Assembly (NCBI GenBank): GCA_021521415.1
Contig: JAIQDT010000001.1
Coordinates: 744,001 to 808,000 of the forward strand
Source: Bidens hawaiensis
Lineage: Eukaryota > Streptophyta > Magnoliopsida > Asterales > Asteraceae
Direction of reading: 5' to 3'
DNA: 64,000 nt
The notes under the pieces were generated by a model. That model was not told the DNA's origin. It saw only the letters and a list, made by a program, of their open reading frames with translations, and made no database searches. Shown here piece after piece: positions 45,057 through 56,626 of this stretch; position 1 is the stretch's first letter, and every line of letters starts with the position of its first letter. The position numbers were made by a program, and so were the translations under genes.

Positions 45057-45929
45057 TTAAGATTCACCATCGAGAAAGGCGTACTCGAGATGGGAGGGAA
45101 GTTCCTTAAGTTCAAGAACTGGCAGGTCTTCAACTGAAGGTTTCGCCTTTGGTTCCAATTTGCGGTCAATGGTCTCGTACGTCTCTTGATGTTCACTTGC
45201 CTCCTGATCCTCAATGGATTGCTCCTCATGGAGGATGGCGTATGCCTTTTTCTCAATCATCTGAGTGTTGCACGCTTCCTTTTCAATAGTTTCACGAAGG
45301 TGACAACTCACTATAGACTCACACACGTCAATATAATAAACTGAATCATCAGTGTGTTGTGGGTGTTTCATGGATCTGCCTATATCGAATGTTACCTCCT
45401 CATCTTCAACCCTTATTGTGAGTTTGCCTGTGCAAACATCAATGAGAGCCCTAGCGGTGGCTATAAATGGTCTTCCTAAGATGAGGGGTACAGATTTGTC
45501 CTCGTCCATATCGAGGATTACAAATTCTACCGAAATAACAAATTTATCAATTTTAACTAACATGTTTTCAACTATGCTCCTAGGATACTTCACTGATCGA
45601 TCGGCTAGCTGGATGCTCATGCGGGTTGGTTTTGGTTCTCCTAATCCTAATTTAGAAAAAACCGCATAAGGCATCAAGTTAATGCTAGCTCCGAGATCAG
45701 CTAGGGAATTGCTGACAAATAGATCTCCTATCAAGCAAGGAATGGTAAAACTCCTTGGATCGGTTTTCTTTGTCGGTAGCTTGTTTTGAAGGACAACAGA
45801 ACATTCTTCATTCAGAGTTACGTGTGACAACTCTTCCAACTTTCTCTTGTTTGTCAACATATCTTTCAGGAACTTTGCATATTTTGGCATTTGTGAGATG
45901 GCCTCGATGAAAGGAAGATTGATATGCAA
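45057..45929 (-). pseudogene. Athila aspartic protease region
   Basis: Same frame as gag. Contains SLADLGASINLMPYAVF (the D-x-GAS active-site form typical of Athila) and VPLILGRPFIATARALID (the ILGRPF strand). N-terminal linker AISQMPKYAKFLKDMLTNKR is also typical. Ends at a TAA; the upstream junction is a TAG after KKEKMEA. The domain itself is open. Confidence 0.9.
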
Positions 45930-45959
45930 CTGTTTGAAGAGCTCAAGGAATTTTCCATA

Positions 45960-47603
45960 CTAGGCCTCCATCTTTTCTTTCTTAAGACGGTTTGGGTAAG
46001 AAATAGGTGGGACATATGGTTTTACTGGTTCTCTGACTTGTGCGGTACTTGCTGGGACTTGCCGATCATGCACCTTGTTAGGAATCTCAGTCTCATCATC
46101 AACTGGCTGCGATGGGGTTACCACATCTTGAGTGGTCTTGCCATTTCTTAATGTTATGGCATTAACCTGCGCATTTGGGTTTGTTATTGTGTTGCTTGGA
46201 AGATCACCGGGTTGTCTTTTAGAGAGCAACTGGGCTAGTTGACCCACTTGATTTTCGATATTTTGTAAAGACGCCTTCTGATTCCTTAACTCTGCCTCAT
46301 TCTTCTGGAACCTTTCTTCGGTCAATTTGTTTGAAGTTTCAGTACTGGCTAAGAGCCGTGTTAAAAGAATCTCCACAGTATCCCCAGTGTTTAGGTTTTG
46401 ACTAGTTCTTGGCCGTTGGTTGTGGTATTGACGCTTTGGTTGGGCTGGATGAGTTTGGTTAAAAGGATGCTTGTCAAACCCAGGTGGTGTTTGATTGTTT
46501 GCTCCGTCCTTTCAACTGAAATTAGGATGATTCCTCCAACCAGGGTTATATGTGTTCCCGAAGGTGTTGTTTTGTCGGCTCACGTAATTAACATCTTCAA
46601 ACATCATGCTTTGCTGGCAATATTCCGTTTTGTGTTCACCCCCACAAGTGTCTCACTTAATCTTTTCTTTCACTAACTCTGTTTGTAGTTGCTAAAACTT
46701 CTTTGAGAGTGCTTCGAGTTGTGTAGTAACAAGAGTGTTGGAGTCAACATGGTGCATACCCTTGTGTGATGGGGTTGATCGTGGTAGGTTGTATGCAAAG
46801 CTTTTCTTTGCTGCTTTCTCTAGAACCTCGAATGCATCGTTGGGAGATTTGGTTCCAAGATCTCCACCGGCGATTTGATCAATTGCCTGCTTGTTTTGGC
46901 TAGATTGGGCATCGAAGAATGTTTGAACTTGGATCCATTTGTTCAACCCATGGTGTGGGCATCTTCTTAGCAAGCCCTTGTATCTCTCCCAGGCTGCGTG
47001 CAGCGACTCGTCTTCGTCGGTTCTGAATCCGGTGATGCTGGCTCGGTACTTTGCGGTTTTGTCTGATGGAAAGTATTTCAGGATGAACTGCTCTACCATA
47101 TGGTCCCAATTGGTAATTGTGCCATATGGCAGTGACTCTAGCCAATCCAAGGCATGGCTTCGAAGGGAGAAGGGAAAAAGCTTGAGCTTGATTTGGTCCT
47201 CAGAGCAGCTTTCGATTTTGAAAGTACCGCATATTCGTAAGAATCGAGAGATATGAGACAAGGGATCTTCATCGAGAAGCCCATGGAATTGAACAGAATT
47301 TTCCACCATATGAATGATGCTAGATTTGATTTCGAAGTTTACAGTGATTTCCGGTGGTGCTACGCCACTTCCATAACCTTCGAGGGTCGGCTTGTCGTAT
47401 TGGTTCATGTTAGGTTCGTTTTCTGGCCCATTTTGTTCCGCCATGTTTTGTTCCGTTACGGTTTCTTCGGATGTTTCGTACGCAGACGCCTGGTTTTCGA
47501 TTGTCTCAGCTACTGCACGTGAACGGTTGCGTAACCTTTGGTGAAGGTGACGTTCGGGTTCCGAAAGTGGGGGAACAAGCTCAGGTGCGGGCGTGGTGGA
47601 CAT
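45960..47603 (-). pseudogene. Athila gag (broken)
   Basis: Starts at an ATG at 47603. The gag core includes FEIKSSIIHMVENSVQFHGL, DPLSHISRFLRICGTFK and RSHALDWLESLPYGTI, followed by FKYFPSDKTAK-like sequence (ILKYFPSDKTAKYRASI). In-frame stops at 46692, about 46660 and about 46512, and the TAG at 45960, interrupt the linker and zinc-knuckle region (ETCGGEHKTEYC-like remains near 46620-46660). The frame stays the same through to protease. Structural protein of the virus-like particle; not functional here. Confidence 0.9.
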
Positions 47604-47854
47604 TCATTACTTAAGAAAATAAATAAAGAAACTAAACAAGTAAAAGTAAACTAAAAGTAAAGCGGAAATAAATAATTAATTTTTTTTTATGTAAACAAAG
47701 ATTTTTTTTTAAATAATTAGACTAAAACTAAATAAACTAATTACTTTTTTTAGACTAAAATTAGATAAACTAAAATGAACAAAATTTAATTTTTTTTGAA
47801 CAATTATAAACAACAGTTAAAATAAAACTTAGATTAGTTTTAAAATTTTACTGT

Positions 47855-47873
47855 GAACCCGGCAACGGGGCCA
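47855..47873 (-). other. primer-binding site of the Athila element
   Basis: Minus strand TGGCCCCGTTGCCGGGTTC, six bases inside the 5' LTR. It resembles the TGGCGCCGTTGCCGGGGA-type site common in Athila elements, with a few changes. Confidence 0.8.
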
Positions 47874-47879
47874 AAAACT

Positions 47880-49731
47880 TGATGTGGTGTGAGATATATA
47901 TATTTTTATTAAAGATTTTTCACACATGGGTTTCACCTAGACTTAACCACACACACAAAAGGCAAGTGTACCCGTCGTGTGGTAATATAGTAACGGCGAG
48001 AACCGAGTATCAATCCATGGACACGTAAATTTTAATATCAAACCTTTACAAATATAATAACCGTGAAAAATGAGCTTAATTGATTTGTTTTTAAGATTAT
48101 TTTTTTAGAAAAACTCGTAACAATAAATTAAAGCAAGTAACACGATAATGGAGATAAACAAGAATTAAGAAGCTATCACCTTAACTTAGAATCCACTTGA
48201 CTCCTAATAATGGTAATCTTAAATATATGATAAATTCACTATTTTGTTTTAAAAAGAATAGTTTCTAGTTATAGATAACTATCCAAATGATTTTTTGGAA
48301 AACTTAGGATGAATTATACAAACTAATCACCTCAAATCATACTATAATGTAAGTGAACCTTTATGTTGAAATTTAAATATATAGATTATCATTCAATTAT
48401 GAAACTCAAATCTAACAACCGGTCAGAAAGATTACATGAACAACACATAACCCACCTATGGTTGATTAAGTTAGACTAAGTTCAAGTATTCCCTTGATTT
48501 ATGAATTTTCAAACCAAGTGTAATATTAAAATATTTGTGTTAACAAATTATTTATAATATTACTTAACAAGAATATCAATTCATAATAAATGTTCAATCT
48601 TTTCAAATCTAAACATTAGGATATGTGTTTAACCCATTTTCATGTACCATACAAGAATTATTTTAACTATTTCTAGATTAAAAGTTATAAAGTTGCATGA
48701 ACAACATTTATAAATAAATGATAAAATCAAGAGTCTTTCAACATACCAAAATGTACCATTTATAATTATTGTATATTACTTTCAATTGTTTAAACACAAT
48801 ATTTCATCAAAAGATAACCAAGAACTAGTCATTATTTTAACATAAAATTATCATATATTAATTCCAACCATCAAAAGTTGTCAAGTTTCATCATGAGTTA
48901 AGGTGATATAAAGAGTTTTAGCTCATGATAATTATAAAAGATACACCAAAATAGAAGAATATAGCATTCATGTTTAATATTAAGATAATCTAACCAAGCT
49001 AGATAATTATGATGATGCTAAGACTTCTTCTTGATGTTGTATGAAGGTTCAAGAGCTTCTCTTTCTTTAATTCTATGGATTATGAGAGTGAAATGGGTGT
49101 GTTTTTCTCCAAAATTATGCACCCCAAATGAGCAACATGCATGGTCTTTATATAGGCTAAATGTGCACAAGGCATGACCCATGCTTAGAAGGGGCATGGC
49201 CCATGTTGGTCCCCTTGTAGTACACCACGTGCTCCCTGATGTACCATTTGGCATATAGCTAGGAACGGGGCATGTCTGGTCTAGGCTTGGGCTGTGCTGG
49301 TCCCTCATCATTTAATGCGCATGCAACTAATTTGTACTTTCTTGGAAGACTTGATTGGCATGGGGCATGTCTGGCTGAGGCATGACCCTGTGTGTCTTCA
49401 AAAGGGGGGACAATGTACTGTTTACTTTATTTTGTCATCTTCTGAGGAGGCGTGGAGCATGTCTGCCTGAGGCACAACCCCATGCTTAGCTGATGTGTAT
49501 TCAGATGGAACTGGGGCATGCCTGGCTGATGCTTGGCCCATTCTTAGCTGACAGACTTTCATTTTTCTTGATTTTTTCTTTGTTTTTCTTCATGTTTGGT
49601 TTTCTAAGCTCATTTTTCCTACAAAAACAAATAGAGGCTTATTAGAACCGATTCTCAATAATATTATCACGAAAATAACATGAATCGGGCATAAAATGAT
49701 GCAATAAATATGTATACATAATTATACATCA
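47880..49731 (-). repeat. 5' LTR of the Athila element (complete)
   Basis: 1852 bp with ends TGATGT and ACATCA. The minus-strand TATA-like TATATAAA is at 49147-49154, preceded (higher coordinates) by many GGCATG/CATGCC motifs at about 49170-49550. Compared with the other LTR over the first ~400 shared bp I count about ten substitutions and one 10-bp indel. Confidence 0.9.
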
Positions 49732-50104
49732 ACTGTATACCATTGGGTTGGGCATTAAATTTCTTTATCCTTTGGTTTCTTCTCTTCCCCCACTGGGGCT
49801 GTAGCTGGCCTCCTTTTATTCGCTGGATATTGTCTCGCTTCCTGGAGCATGCGTGCCTTGGGACCTCCCCCAAGGCAGGTGCCCAGTAACTTCTTACCCC
49901 TTTGACTTGGTCTTTTATTGTATTATACCCTTTGTCCTTAGGCCTCTTTTCTTGAGCTAGGTATCATGTTATTCACTTAATAGGTTGTGACCCAGTTTAA
50001 AAAGCCCAATTCCCAGGTAGGCTCTTCAATAACCTTAATCAACTGTTAATACAAAACAGTATAAATAACATAAACTAACATGGTTAATTACTCCACTGAA
50101 AAAA
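49732..50104. other. spacer right of the Athila element
   Basis: Begins ACTGT, the candidate target sequence of the Athila insertion (no partner because the left LTR is truncated). No gene is visible. Confidence 0.4.
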
Positions 50105-50831
50105 TCTATAATATATATAAACGAAAACATAAAAATCCTACGTGTCGCGATGTGGTCGCTCCCCCTTTTTTTGGAGTCACCAGATTTGCTTGATTTTTGA
50201 ATAGATGTTTCTCATGCATTTGACCCGAATTCATGGGTATGGATCTTACCAAACCCAGATATTCCTTAAACGGGTTATAACATCTCATTAAATAAAAAAA
50301 ATTATTCTCACTAAATTATTGATTTAAAAATCCTATAAAATAGGATATACTAAAAATTAATATCTTATCTATTTTAAAAAAAGATATATATATATATATA
50401 TATTATTTAAATTAAAAAACCAATTTTATAATAAAAAAAATAAACGGGTCTTGGTCTCATCAAACCATAAGTATATTATTAACTTTCATAAATGTTATTT
50501 ATAATTAAAAAAACCAGTTTTATAGTAAAGAAAATAAACGGGTCTTGGATCTCATCAAACCATAAGTATATTATTAACTTTTATAAATATTATTTATAAT
50601 TAAAAAAAACCAATTTTATAGTGAAAAAAATAAACGGGTCTTGGTCTCATCAAAACTATATAGCTTTTAAACCGGTTTATAACATCTCATTTATTTGTGA
50701 AACAATTTATCATCAAACCATAAGTATATTATTAACTTTCATACAATAAAAAATATATAAATTCAAAAAATAAATAAATATTAGAACAAACAATATAAAA
50801 CAACCCCCGTAATACGGGGGATAAAAACTAG
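50105..50831 (+). mobile_element. non-autonomous Helitron
   Basis: 727 bp. 5' end TCTATAATATATATAA at 50105, preceded by A. 3' end: a hairpin CCCCCGT-AAT-ACGGGGG (50804-50820), seven bases, then CTAG (50828-50831), followed by T. This is the classical plant Helitron layout (5' TC, 3' hairpin then CTRR, insertion between A and T, no target duplication). No Rep/helicase is encoded. The interior has a ~95-bp tandem repeat. Confidence 0.8.
50404..50660 (+). repeat. ~95-bp tandem repeat inside the Helitron
   Basis: About 2.7 units sharing AATAAACGGGTCTTGG (at about 50440, 50534 and 50630), CTCATCAAACCATAAGTATA and TTATTTATAATTAAAAAAAC. Confidence 0.85.
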
Positions 50832-51179
50832 TATATCATATTATCTCAACCTTTGTAAAAGTGAATACAATTTAGTTTTTTTTAAATAATTGTGTTTCTA
50901 ATTCTCCAATCATCTAGTTTAATGCCAATTTTCCTCGGCTGGAAAAACTTAAGTCGTGCAAAGTGAGTGACCATATAAGTTGGCAAGGGAATTTTATTGA
51001 TTTCGGTCAAGCTGGTTAAAAACCTTTTAGTTCAAAGTAGGGAAAATTCTACCTATACGTTAGAGTTAGGCAATTGGGTCTTGGTTAAGTGCAACATTGA
51101 CATATGAAGGGTGGAGGTTGACAAGATTCCTACCGTGGTGGTGTTAAGTAGAAGAAATACATTGGTTCCTTTTTCATCT
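50832..51179. other. spacer
   Basis: No gene. The end of this stretch may already be the decayed upstream part of the LINE relic. Confidence 0.35.
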
Positions 51180-51570
51180 ATATGATTCAGAAATCGAGTA
51201 GATCAAGCATTTTATGTTTGTGCTTGGTGGCCTCGGAAGTTTGGGATTATGTGAGCTTGTGGTGCAAAGTGCCTCCAATATAGGTTTTTTGATTAGAGAC
51301 TTGTTGAAGTTACATCTTAGCTCAAAGTTGGGCGATTGGGAGAAGAACATTTTCCACGGTATCATGATTATTGCTTGTTGGAGGTTGTGGAGAGCTAGGA
51401 TCGAGAAGTTTTTTGACGGTAAAGAAATCTAGATTTAAGACATAATTTGTGATATTACGTCTTTTTACTTTTTATGGTTCAAACATATGTCCAAATGTAT
51501 GTATGTAATTTGGTCCAAGTGGTTATGTAATTTTTTTGTGGATAATGGTGTTTTGTTGTTTTTGTTGGTT
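51180..51570 (+). pseudogene. LINE (L1-like) reverse-transcriptase ORF 3' end, relic
   Basis: The frame 51214-51432 reads DLLKLHLSSKLGDWEKNIFH, IIACWRLWRARIEKFFDGKE; the CWR-x-W-x-AR-x-x-x-F-x-GK pattern is the C-terminal tail that follows the zf-RVT region of plant L1 proteins. A degenerate continuation runs to about 51540, then a T/G-rich tail. Stops and frame loss: relic only. Confidence 0.6.
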
Positions 51571-52009
51571 GTTAATAATAGTTACCGAAGGAACACAGGT
51601 TCGACCAGGGTCAAACATGTATTTTCACAAGGTATGATTAGCTGTAAATCCTGAATCCGAGAGTGCAATGTGCTACAATTTGCAAAACTAACAACGCAGT
51701 TAGCCTCCCTACATGAAGGGGCCTTTCATGTAAGCGCCCTCTAGCGTGAGAATCAGAATATGATAAGTTTTAAGTATAATGAGAGACTCGAGAAAGGGAG
51801 TAAAATTCTTTAACCGTTTGGTGGAGTCTTTTACTTATAGCATGAGGGCATGGTATATTTATCGGGCCACGTGTCAAGAGAATATCTGGTATGCTGCTGT
51901 CGTAGTTGTCTCCTTTGTGTGGTTGTCGCAACGGCTTCATGTGTACATGTTGTACAAGTAACATTATCATGTTGGTGACACTGACGGTGTGGTCCCTATT
52001 GTACCTCTC
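51571..52009. other. spacer left of the Tekay-like array
   Basis: No clear gene. The base pairs just before 52010 are CTCTC, the candidate target site of the Tekay array. Confidence 0.35.
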
Positions 52010-52708
52010 TGTAACATCAAGTAAATTTAGGGCCAAAAATGTTAATCTCCAAAGTCAAGGGACCAAATTCATCAATTTTCAAACTCAAGGGGCTAAAATG
52101 AAAATTCTGATTTCCTAACCCATCGCGCTACGCGATGGATCACAAGAGAACCCCATCGCGTATCGCGATGGGGATGTCTGACACATGTGACACGTGTGCC
52201 ACGTGGCACATGGTGGCAACGTCTGCTGCCACGTGGCACGGCGCCTGCCACGTGTCGCCACGTGGCAGGTCTACTCTGTGACTAGGCAAGCCTACATCGC
52301 ACTACGCGATGGGCTTGCCAAGGAACCCATCGCGTAGCGCGATGGGGTCCAAAATCAGCCTATAAATAGAAGGCCACGAGTTCAGATCCATCACACCACA
52401 ATTCACACACCTCTCTCTATACATTAGGAAGTGTGCCCTCGACCCGTCTCGAAATCTGTGCCCTGATTCCTCATTTTTCGTGCCCGTTACCTCGATATTC
52501 GTACCACTTCCCGACAACATTCCAAACAAGAAGAAGGTGTTGCCCCGACGTCCCGACGATTATCTCGAAGTACGTGCCGTGAAAAGTTAGTGTCTCGATT
52601 CGCATGCCCAAGTGGAATGTGTTGATCAAGAAAGTTGATAAGGAAGATAGAGTCGAAGTGCTGCCCGAGTGTGAAGGGTATATTAAGTCAAGAGAGGTAG
52701 GCATGATG
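52010..52708 (+). repeat. truncated LTR of Tekay-like copy 1
   Basis: Matches 54520-55260. Carries four GC-rich palindromes built on CATCGCGNNACGCGATG (52120-52138, 52151-52173, 52295-52312, 52326-52346), five CACGTG boxes at 52191-52264 and a TATAAATA at 52361-52368. Confidence 0.9.
52361..52368 (+). promoter_or_regulatory. LTR TATA box with upstream G-box array
   Basis: TATAAATA with five CACGTG cores 97-170 bp upstream (52191, 52200, 52230, 52249, 52259). Same arrangement in the central LTR (TATAAATA 54892-54899). CACGTG is the core of bZIP/bHLH (light, ABA, stress) sites in plants; use here is inferred. Confidence 0.6.
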
Positions 52709-52742
52709 ACCTGCTACAATTGTAAGGAGATGGAAAAAGAAG

Positions 52743-54524
52743 ATGACCTGCTACAATTGTAAGGAGATGGGACATCTCAGCTTTGAATGCCCCAAGAACA
52801 AGCCCGCGACTGGTGGTGCGAGTGGTAGCAGTCAAAAGAACGAGCCCAAGAAGGGCAATGCAAGAGTATTCGTCCTAGACACAAAGAAAGCGGCCGACAC
52901 ACCGGAAACCAGTACCAGTACGTTCCTTGTTAACAACGCTTATGCTAGAGTCTTGTTTGATTCAGGAGCCAACTTAAGTTTTATAGATTATAATTTTAGT
53001 AGTCTATTAAACGAACCTTTAATCAAACTAAATAAAACTCTAAGCGTCGAGACCGCTAATGGCGAAACTGTTAAAATCACCGAAGCCTTAGAAAACGGAA
53101 AGATCTTATTAGCCGGTTATGTTTTGCGTATTCAATTGCTACCTATGACTCTTGTTGGTTTTGATGTTGTATTGGGCATGGATTGGTTATCCGACAACCA
53201 TGCTCGTATCCTTTGCAATACCAAGACCGTTGAACTTCGAACCCCAGATAAACGAACTATTCTAATTGAAGGGGATAAAGACGTTGGCCAGGTTAGCCTA
53301 ATCTCAATGATAAGGGCCAACAAATGTTTAAATCAGGGATGCTTAGCATTAATGGCCTACGTCACCGAGGAATCAAAACCCAAAGAAATCAAAGACGTTC
53401 CTGTTGTTTCCGATTATGCCGATGTATTTCCCGACGAACTTCCTGGCATTCCTCCCGATCGTGAAGTAGAGTCTAGAATCGATCTTATTCCCGGTACCGC
53501 TCCGATCGCCAAAGCCCCGTATCGCCTCGCGCCAACCGAGATGAAAGAATTAAAGAAACAATTGGACGAGCTTCTTGAGAAAGGTTTTATACGACCGAGT
53601 TCATCACCATGGGGAGCGCCGATACTATTCGTCAAGAAAAAGGATGGATCCATGCGAATGTGCATCGACTATCGAGCTCTCAACAAAGTCACAATCAAGA
53701 ATCGTTATCCACTTCCTCGAATCGATGACCTTTTCGACCAACTTCAAGGTGCTAGCTTCTTTTCTAAAATCGATCTTCGTTCCGGCTATCACCAACTCAA
53801 AGTTCAATCCAAAGATATCCCGAAAACCGCCTTTCGAACAAGGTATGGCCATTATGAGTTCAGTGTTATGCCATTTGGACTTACTAGTGCGCCAGCTGCG
53901 TTCATGGACATGATGAATCGTATTTGCAAGCCTTACTTAGATAAATTTGTTATCGTCTTCATCGACGTCATACTCATTTATTCTAAGTCTAAGGATGATC
54001 ATGAAGTCCACCTTCGAACCTTACTTGGAATTCTAAGAACCGAGAAGTTGTACGCAAAGTTCTCGAAATGCGAGTTCTGGTTACACGAGGTGCAATTTCT
54101 TGGTCACATCATAAACGTTAACGGTATTCAAGTGGACCCCGCTAAGATTGAAGCTATCTCTAAGTGGGAAATCCCAAAGTCCCGAACCGAGATTCGAAGT
54201 TTCTTGGGATTGGCCGGCTATTACCGTAGGTTCATTGAAAAGTTTTCCCAAATCGTTGTTCCCTTAACTTCCTTAACTTGCAAGAACATCAAGTATAAAT
54301 GGGGAACAAAGCAACAAGAGGCGTTCGACATACTCAAAAAAAAGCTTACCCAAGCTCCAATACTGGCTTTGCCAGAAGGTACTGAATATTTCGTTGTCTT
54401 TAGTGATGCATCTCATTCTGGTTTGGGATGTGTACTAATGCAACGAAATAAGAAAGAAATACCCCCACTTGTTCTCATAAGCAATCTCAAGGACGAGATT
54501 TATTTCAAGGTGGGGAGGATGTAA
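52743..54524 (+). pseudogene. Tekay-like copy 1 knuckle-protease-RT fusion
   Basis: [14 protein letters not shown] knuckle, aspartic protease [13 protein letters not shown] (DSGA), [13 protein letters not shown], then RT with [35 protein letters not shown] and [17 protein letters not shown]. The RT active box reads FIDVILIYS; the second catalytic aspartate is Val (codon 53967-53969). The frame runs into RNase H ([18 protein letters not shown]) and is then fused by deletion to the element's end, terminating in the LTR. Open but catalytically dead. Confidence 0.92.
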
Positions 54525-56471
54525 CATCATGTAAATTTCGGGCAAAAAATGTTAATCTCCAAAGTCAAGGGACCAAATTCGTCAATATTCAAACTCAATG
54601 GGCTAAAATAGAAATTCTGATTTCCTGACACATCGCGCTACGCGATGGATCAGAAGAGAACCCCATCGCGTATCGCGATGGGGATGTCTGACACATGTGT
54701 CACGTGGCACACGGTGGCAATGTCTGCCGCCACGTGTCACCACGTGAAAATACGTGTCGCCACGTGTCGCTGCGCCTGCCATGTGTCGCCACGTGGCAGG
54801 TCTACTCTATGACTAGGCAAGCTTACATGGCGCTACGCGATGGGCTTGCCAAGGAACCCATCGCGTAGCGCGATGGGGTCCAAAATCAGCCTATAAATAG
54901 ATGGCCACGAGTTCAGATCCATCACACCACAATTCACACACATTACTCTCTCTCTCTCTCACCTCTCTCTATACATTGGGAAGCGTGCCCTCGACCCGTC
55001 TCGAAATCCGTGCCCTGATTCCTCGTTTTCCGTGCCCATTACTTCGATATTCATACCACTTCCCGACAACATTCCAAACAAGAAGAAGGTGCTGCCTCGA
55101 CGTCCCGACGATTATCTCGAAGTACGTGCCGTGAAGAGTTAGTGTCTCGATTCGCGTGCCCAAGTGGAAGGTGTTGATCAAGAAAGTTGATAAGGAAGAT
55201 AGAGTCGAAGTGCTACCCGAGTGTGAAGGGTATATTGAGTCAAGAGAGGTAGGCATGATGTCCGAATAAAATAATAATAAAATATTATAAAGGCTTAATA
55301 CCCCAAGTCGAAATTATTCTCGATAAACAAAGAAATATATAACAAAGAAAATAAAGAAAAGAAAAATGAAATATATATGTGAGTATATATGTGAGTATAT
55401 ATATATATATGATTATTCTTTGTTATAAAATATATTATTTAAGGATAATGAGTATTCTTAAATAATAAAGAAAAGAATATGTTTCTTATTAATGAAGAAA
55501 AAACATAGGGTTTTATAAATAAACTAAAGGTTTATAAAGATTACTTTTTAACTAAAAGTTTTAAAGTAAAAAATGATAATGAACTAAAGGTTCATCGAGA
55601 TAAATAAGACTAAAGGTCTTAAGCCGAATCGTGTATCCGACTAACAAAAGTTATACTCGTACTATAGGTGCGAGATAGCAACGGAAAGACTCACGGACGG
55701 TGTTGGAAACCGATCCCATTGAAAAGGTGAATACGCCCCACTTTTACAAACTTGTTTTCAAACAAGCAAATGCGTTATGTGTAAAACTTTACATGAGACT
55801 AAGTGTCTCTAAAAACATTGTAAATAAGAGTATAAGCCTATCCCTCAGGCTGTGGTATACGTTTGTCTGGATCCTTACATATGTGGAACACGGTGGGCAC
55901 ATCGCACCACGCTTGGTCACGACCTCCAGCCACGATGGGCCGGACCTAAGTTATGTCCGAGTGAGACTGACCATGTGTATATTTATGGTACCTAAGTTAT
56001 GTCGAAATGTTGCGGTGTTCTGCTGAGGTGACCTAGTGTAGAGACTCGAGTTTATGATGATTGTTTAACTTGATTATTCCTAATCCAAGATGGGCCGAGA
56101 CTTACGTGGTCTCGAGGGGTGATTAAGTAAAGAAAATATTTTTAGCGTCAGCATATTCACCAGCATTCGTTGCTGACGTATTTTATAACATTTTGCAGGT
56201 AATCAAGATTAGAGCTTGAAAGACGAAGAGCTCAAGAATCCGATGGCTCGGATAATTTTGTATCAATATTAAAATATGATGGTTTTGTAAAACATATAAA
56301 CAAATAAATACTAAACGAGACTTTCGACTCGTCTTTTGTGCTGTAAATATTTATAATATCGATCCTTTAAGTTTTTATAAAGTCTTCCGCATTAACCCAC
56401 TACTCTGATTTATTTACATATATGGTACCAACTGTCGATCACACTCCTAGGCCTAAGATGGGGGTGTGACA
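54520..56471 (+). repeat. complete central LTR shared by the two Tekay-like copies
   Basis: 1952 bp, TGTAACATC to GTGTGACA. Preceded by a purine tract (so it is copy 1's 3' LTR) and followed by a primer-binding site (so it is copy 2's 5' LTR). The same palindromes and five CACGTG boxes lie at about 54625-54880; TATAAATA at 54892-54899; TA/GTATAT runs near 55375-55415. Confidence 0.92.
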
Positions 56472-56474
56472 GGT

Positions 56475-56487
56475 TGGTATCAGAGCC
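56475..56487 (+). other. primer-binding site of Tekay-like copy 2
   Basis: TGGTATCAGAGCC, three bases after the LTR end (Met-tRNA type). Confidence 0.85.
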
Positions 56488-56626
56488 ATCGATCTTAGCG
56501 AATTGGGTATCATAAAACAATACCCAAGCTTCGATCCAAGCATAGGAAATATTTACTTGATTATTTGAATAGGGATAAGATTGGTTGGTAACTGTTTCTT
56601 TCCCTCTCCTCAATCTAAACCACCCA

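Larger units (their letters stand above)
26444..49731 (-). mobile_element. Athila-lineage Ty3/gypsy retrotransposon, interrupted by a nested element
   Basis: Minus-strand order: 5' LTR (47880-49731), primer-binding site, gag, protease, RT, start of RNase H (to 43864), [nested element 34719-43863], integrase (34718-33380), accessory/ORF1 region (32871-29588), polypurine tract, 3' LTR (26444-28011, truncated). Athila assignment rests on the ADLGAS protease, FMDD-type RT, primer-binding site and ATHILA ORF1-like protein downstream of pol. gag, protease and early RT share one frame with several stops, so the copy is dead. About 600 bp of pol between RNase H and integrase are missing at the nested element's right edge. 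Confidence 0.92.
52010..56471 (+). mobile_element. Tekay-like copy 1, deletion derivative (shares its 3' LTR with copy 2)
   Basis: Partial 5' LTR (52010-52708) joined directly to the second zinc knuckle, protease and RT (52743-54420). Then a deletion of RNase H and integrase, a purine tract (54506-54519) and a complete LTR (54520-56471). gag and the rest of the 5' LTR are absent. The joint carries a 29-bp duplication (52705-52733 and 52742-52770). A body lying between a truncated and a full LTR, with the full LTR followed directly by a second body, indicates a recombined tandem array. Confidence 0.85.

Noticed and set aside
50404..50660. CRISPR-like regular repeats
   Set aside because: Units are contiguous with no spacers, within a plant Helitron; no CRISPR array anywhere in the window.
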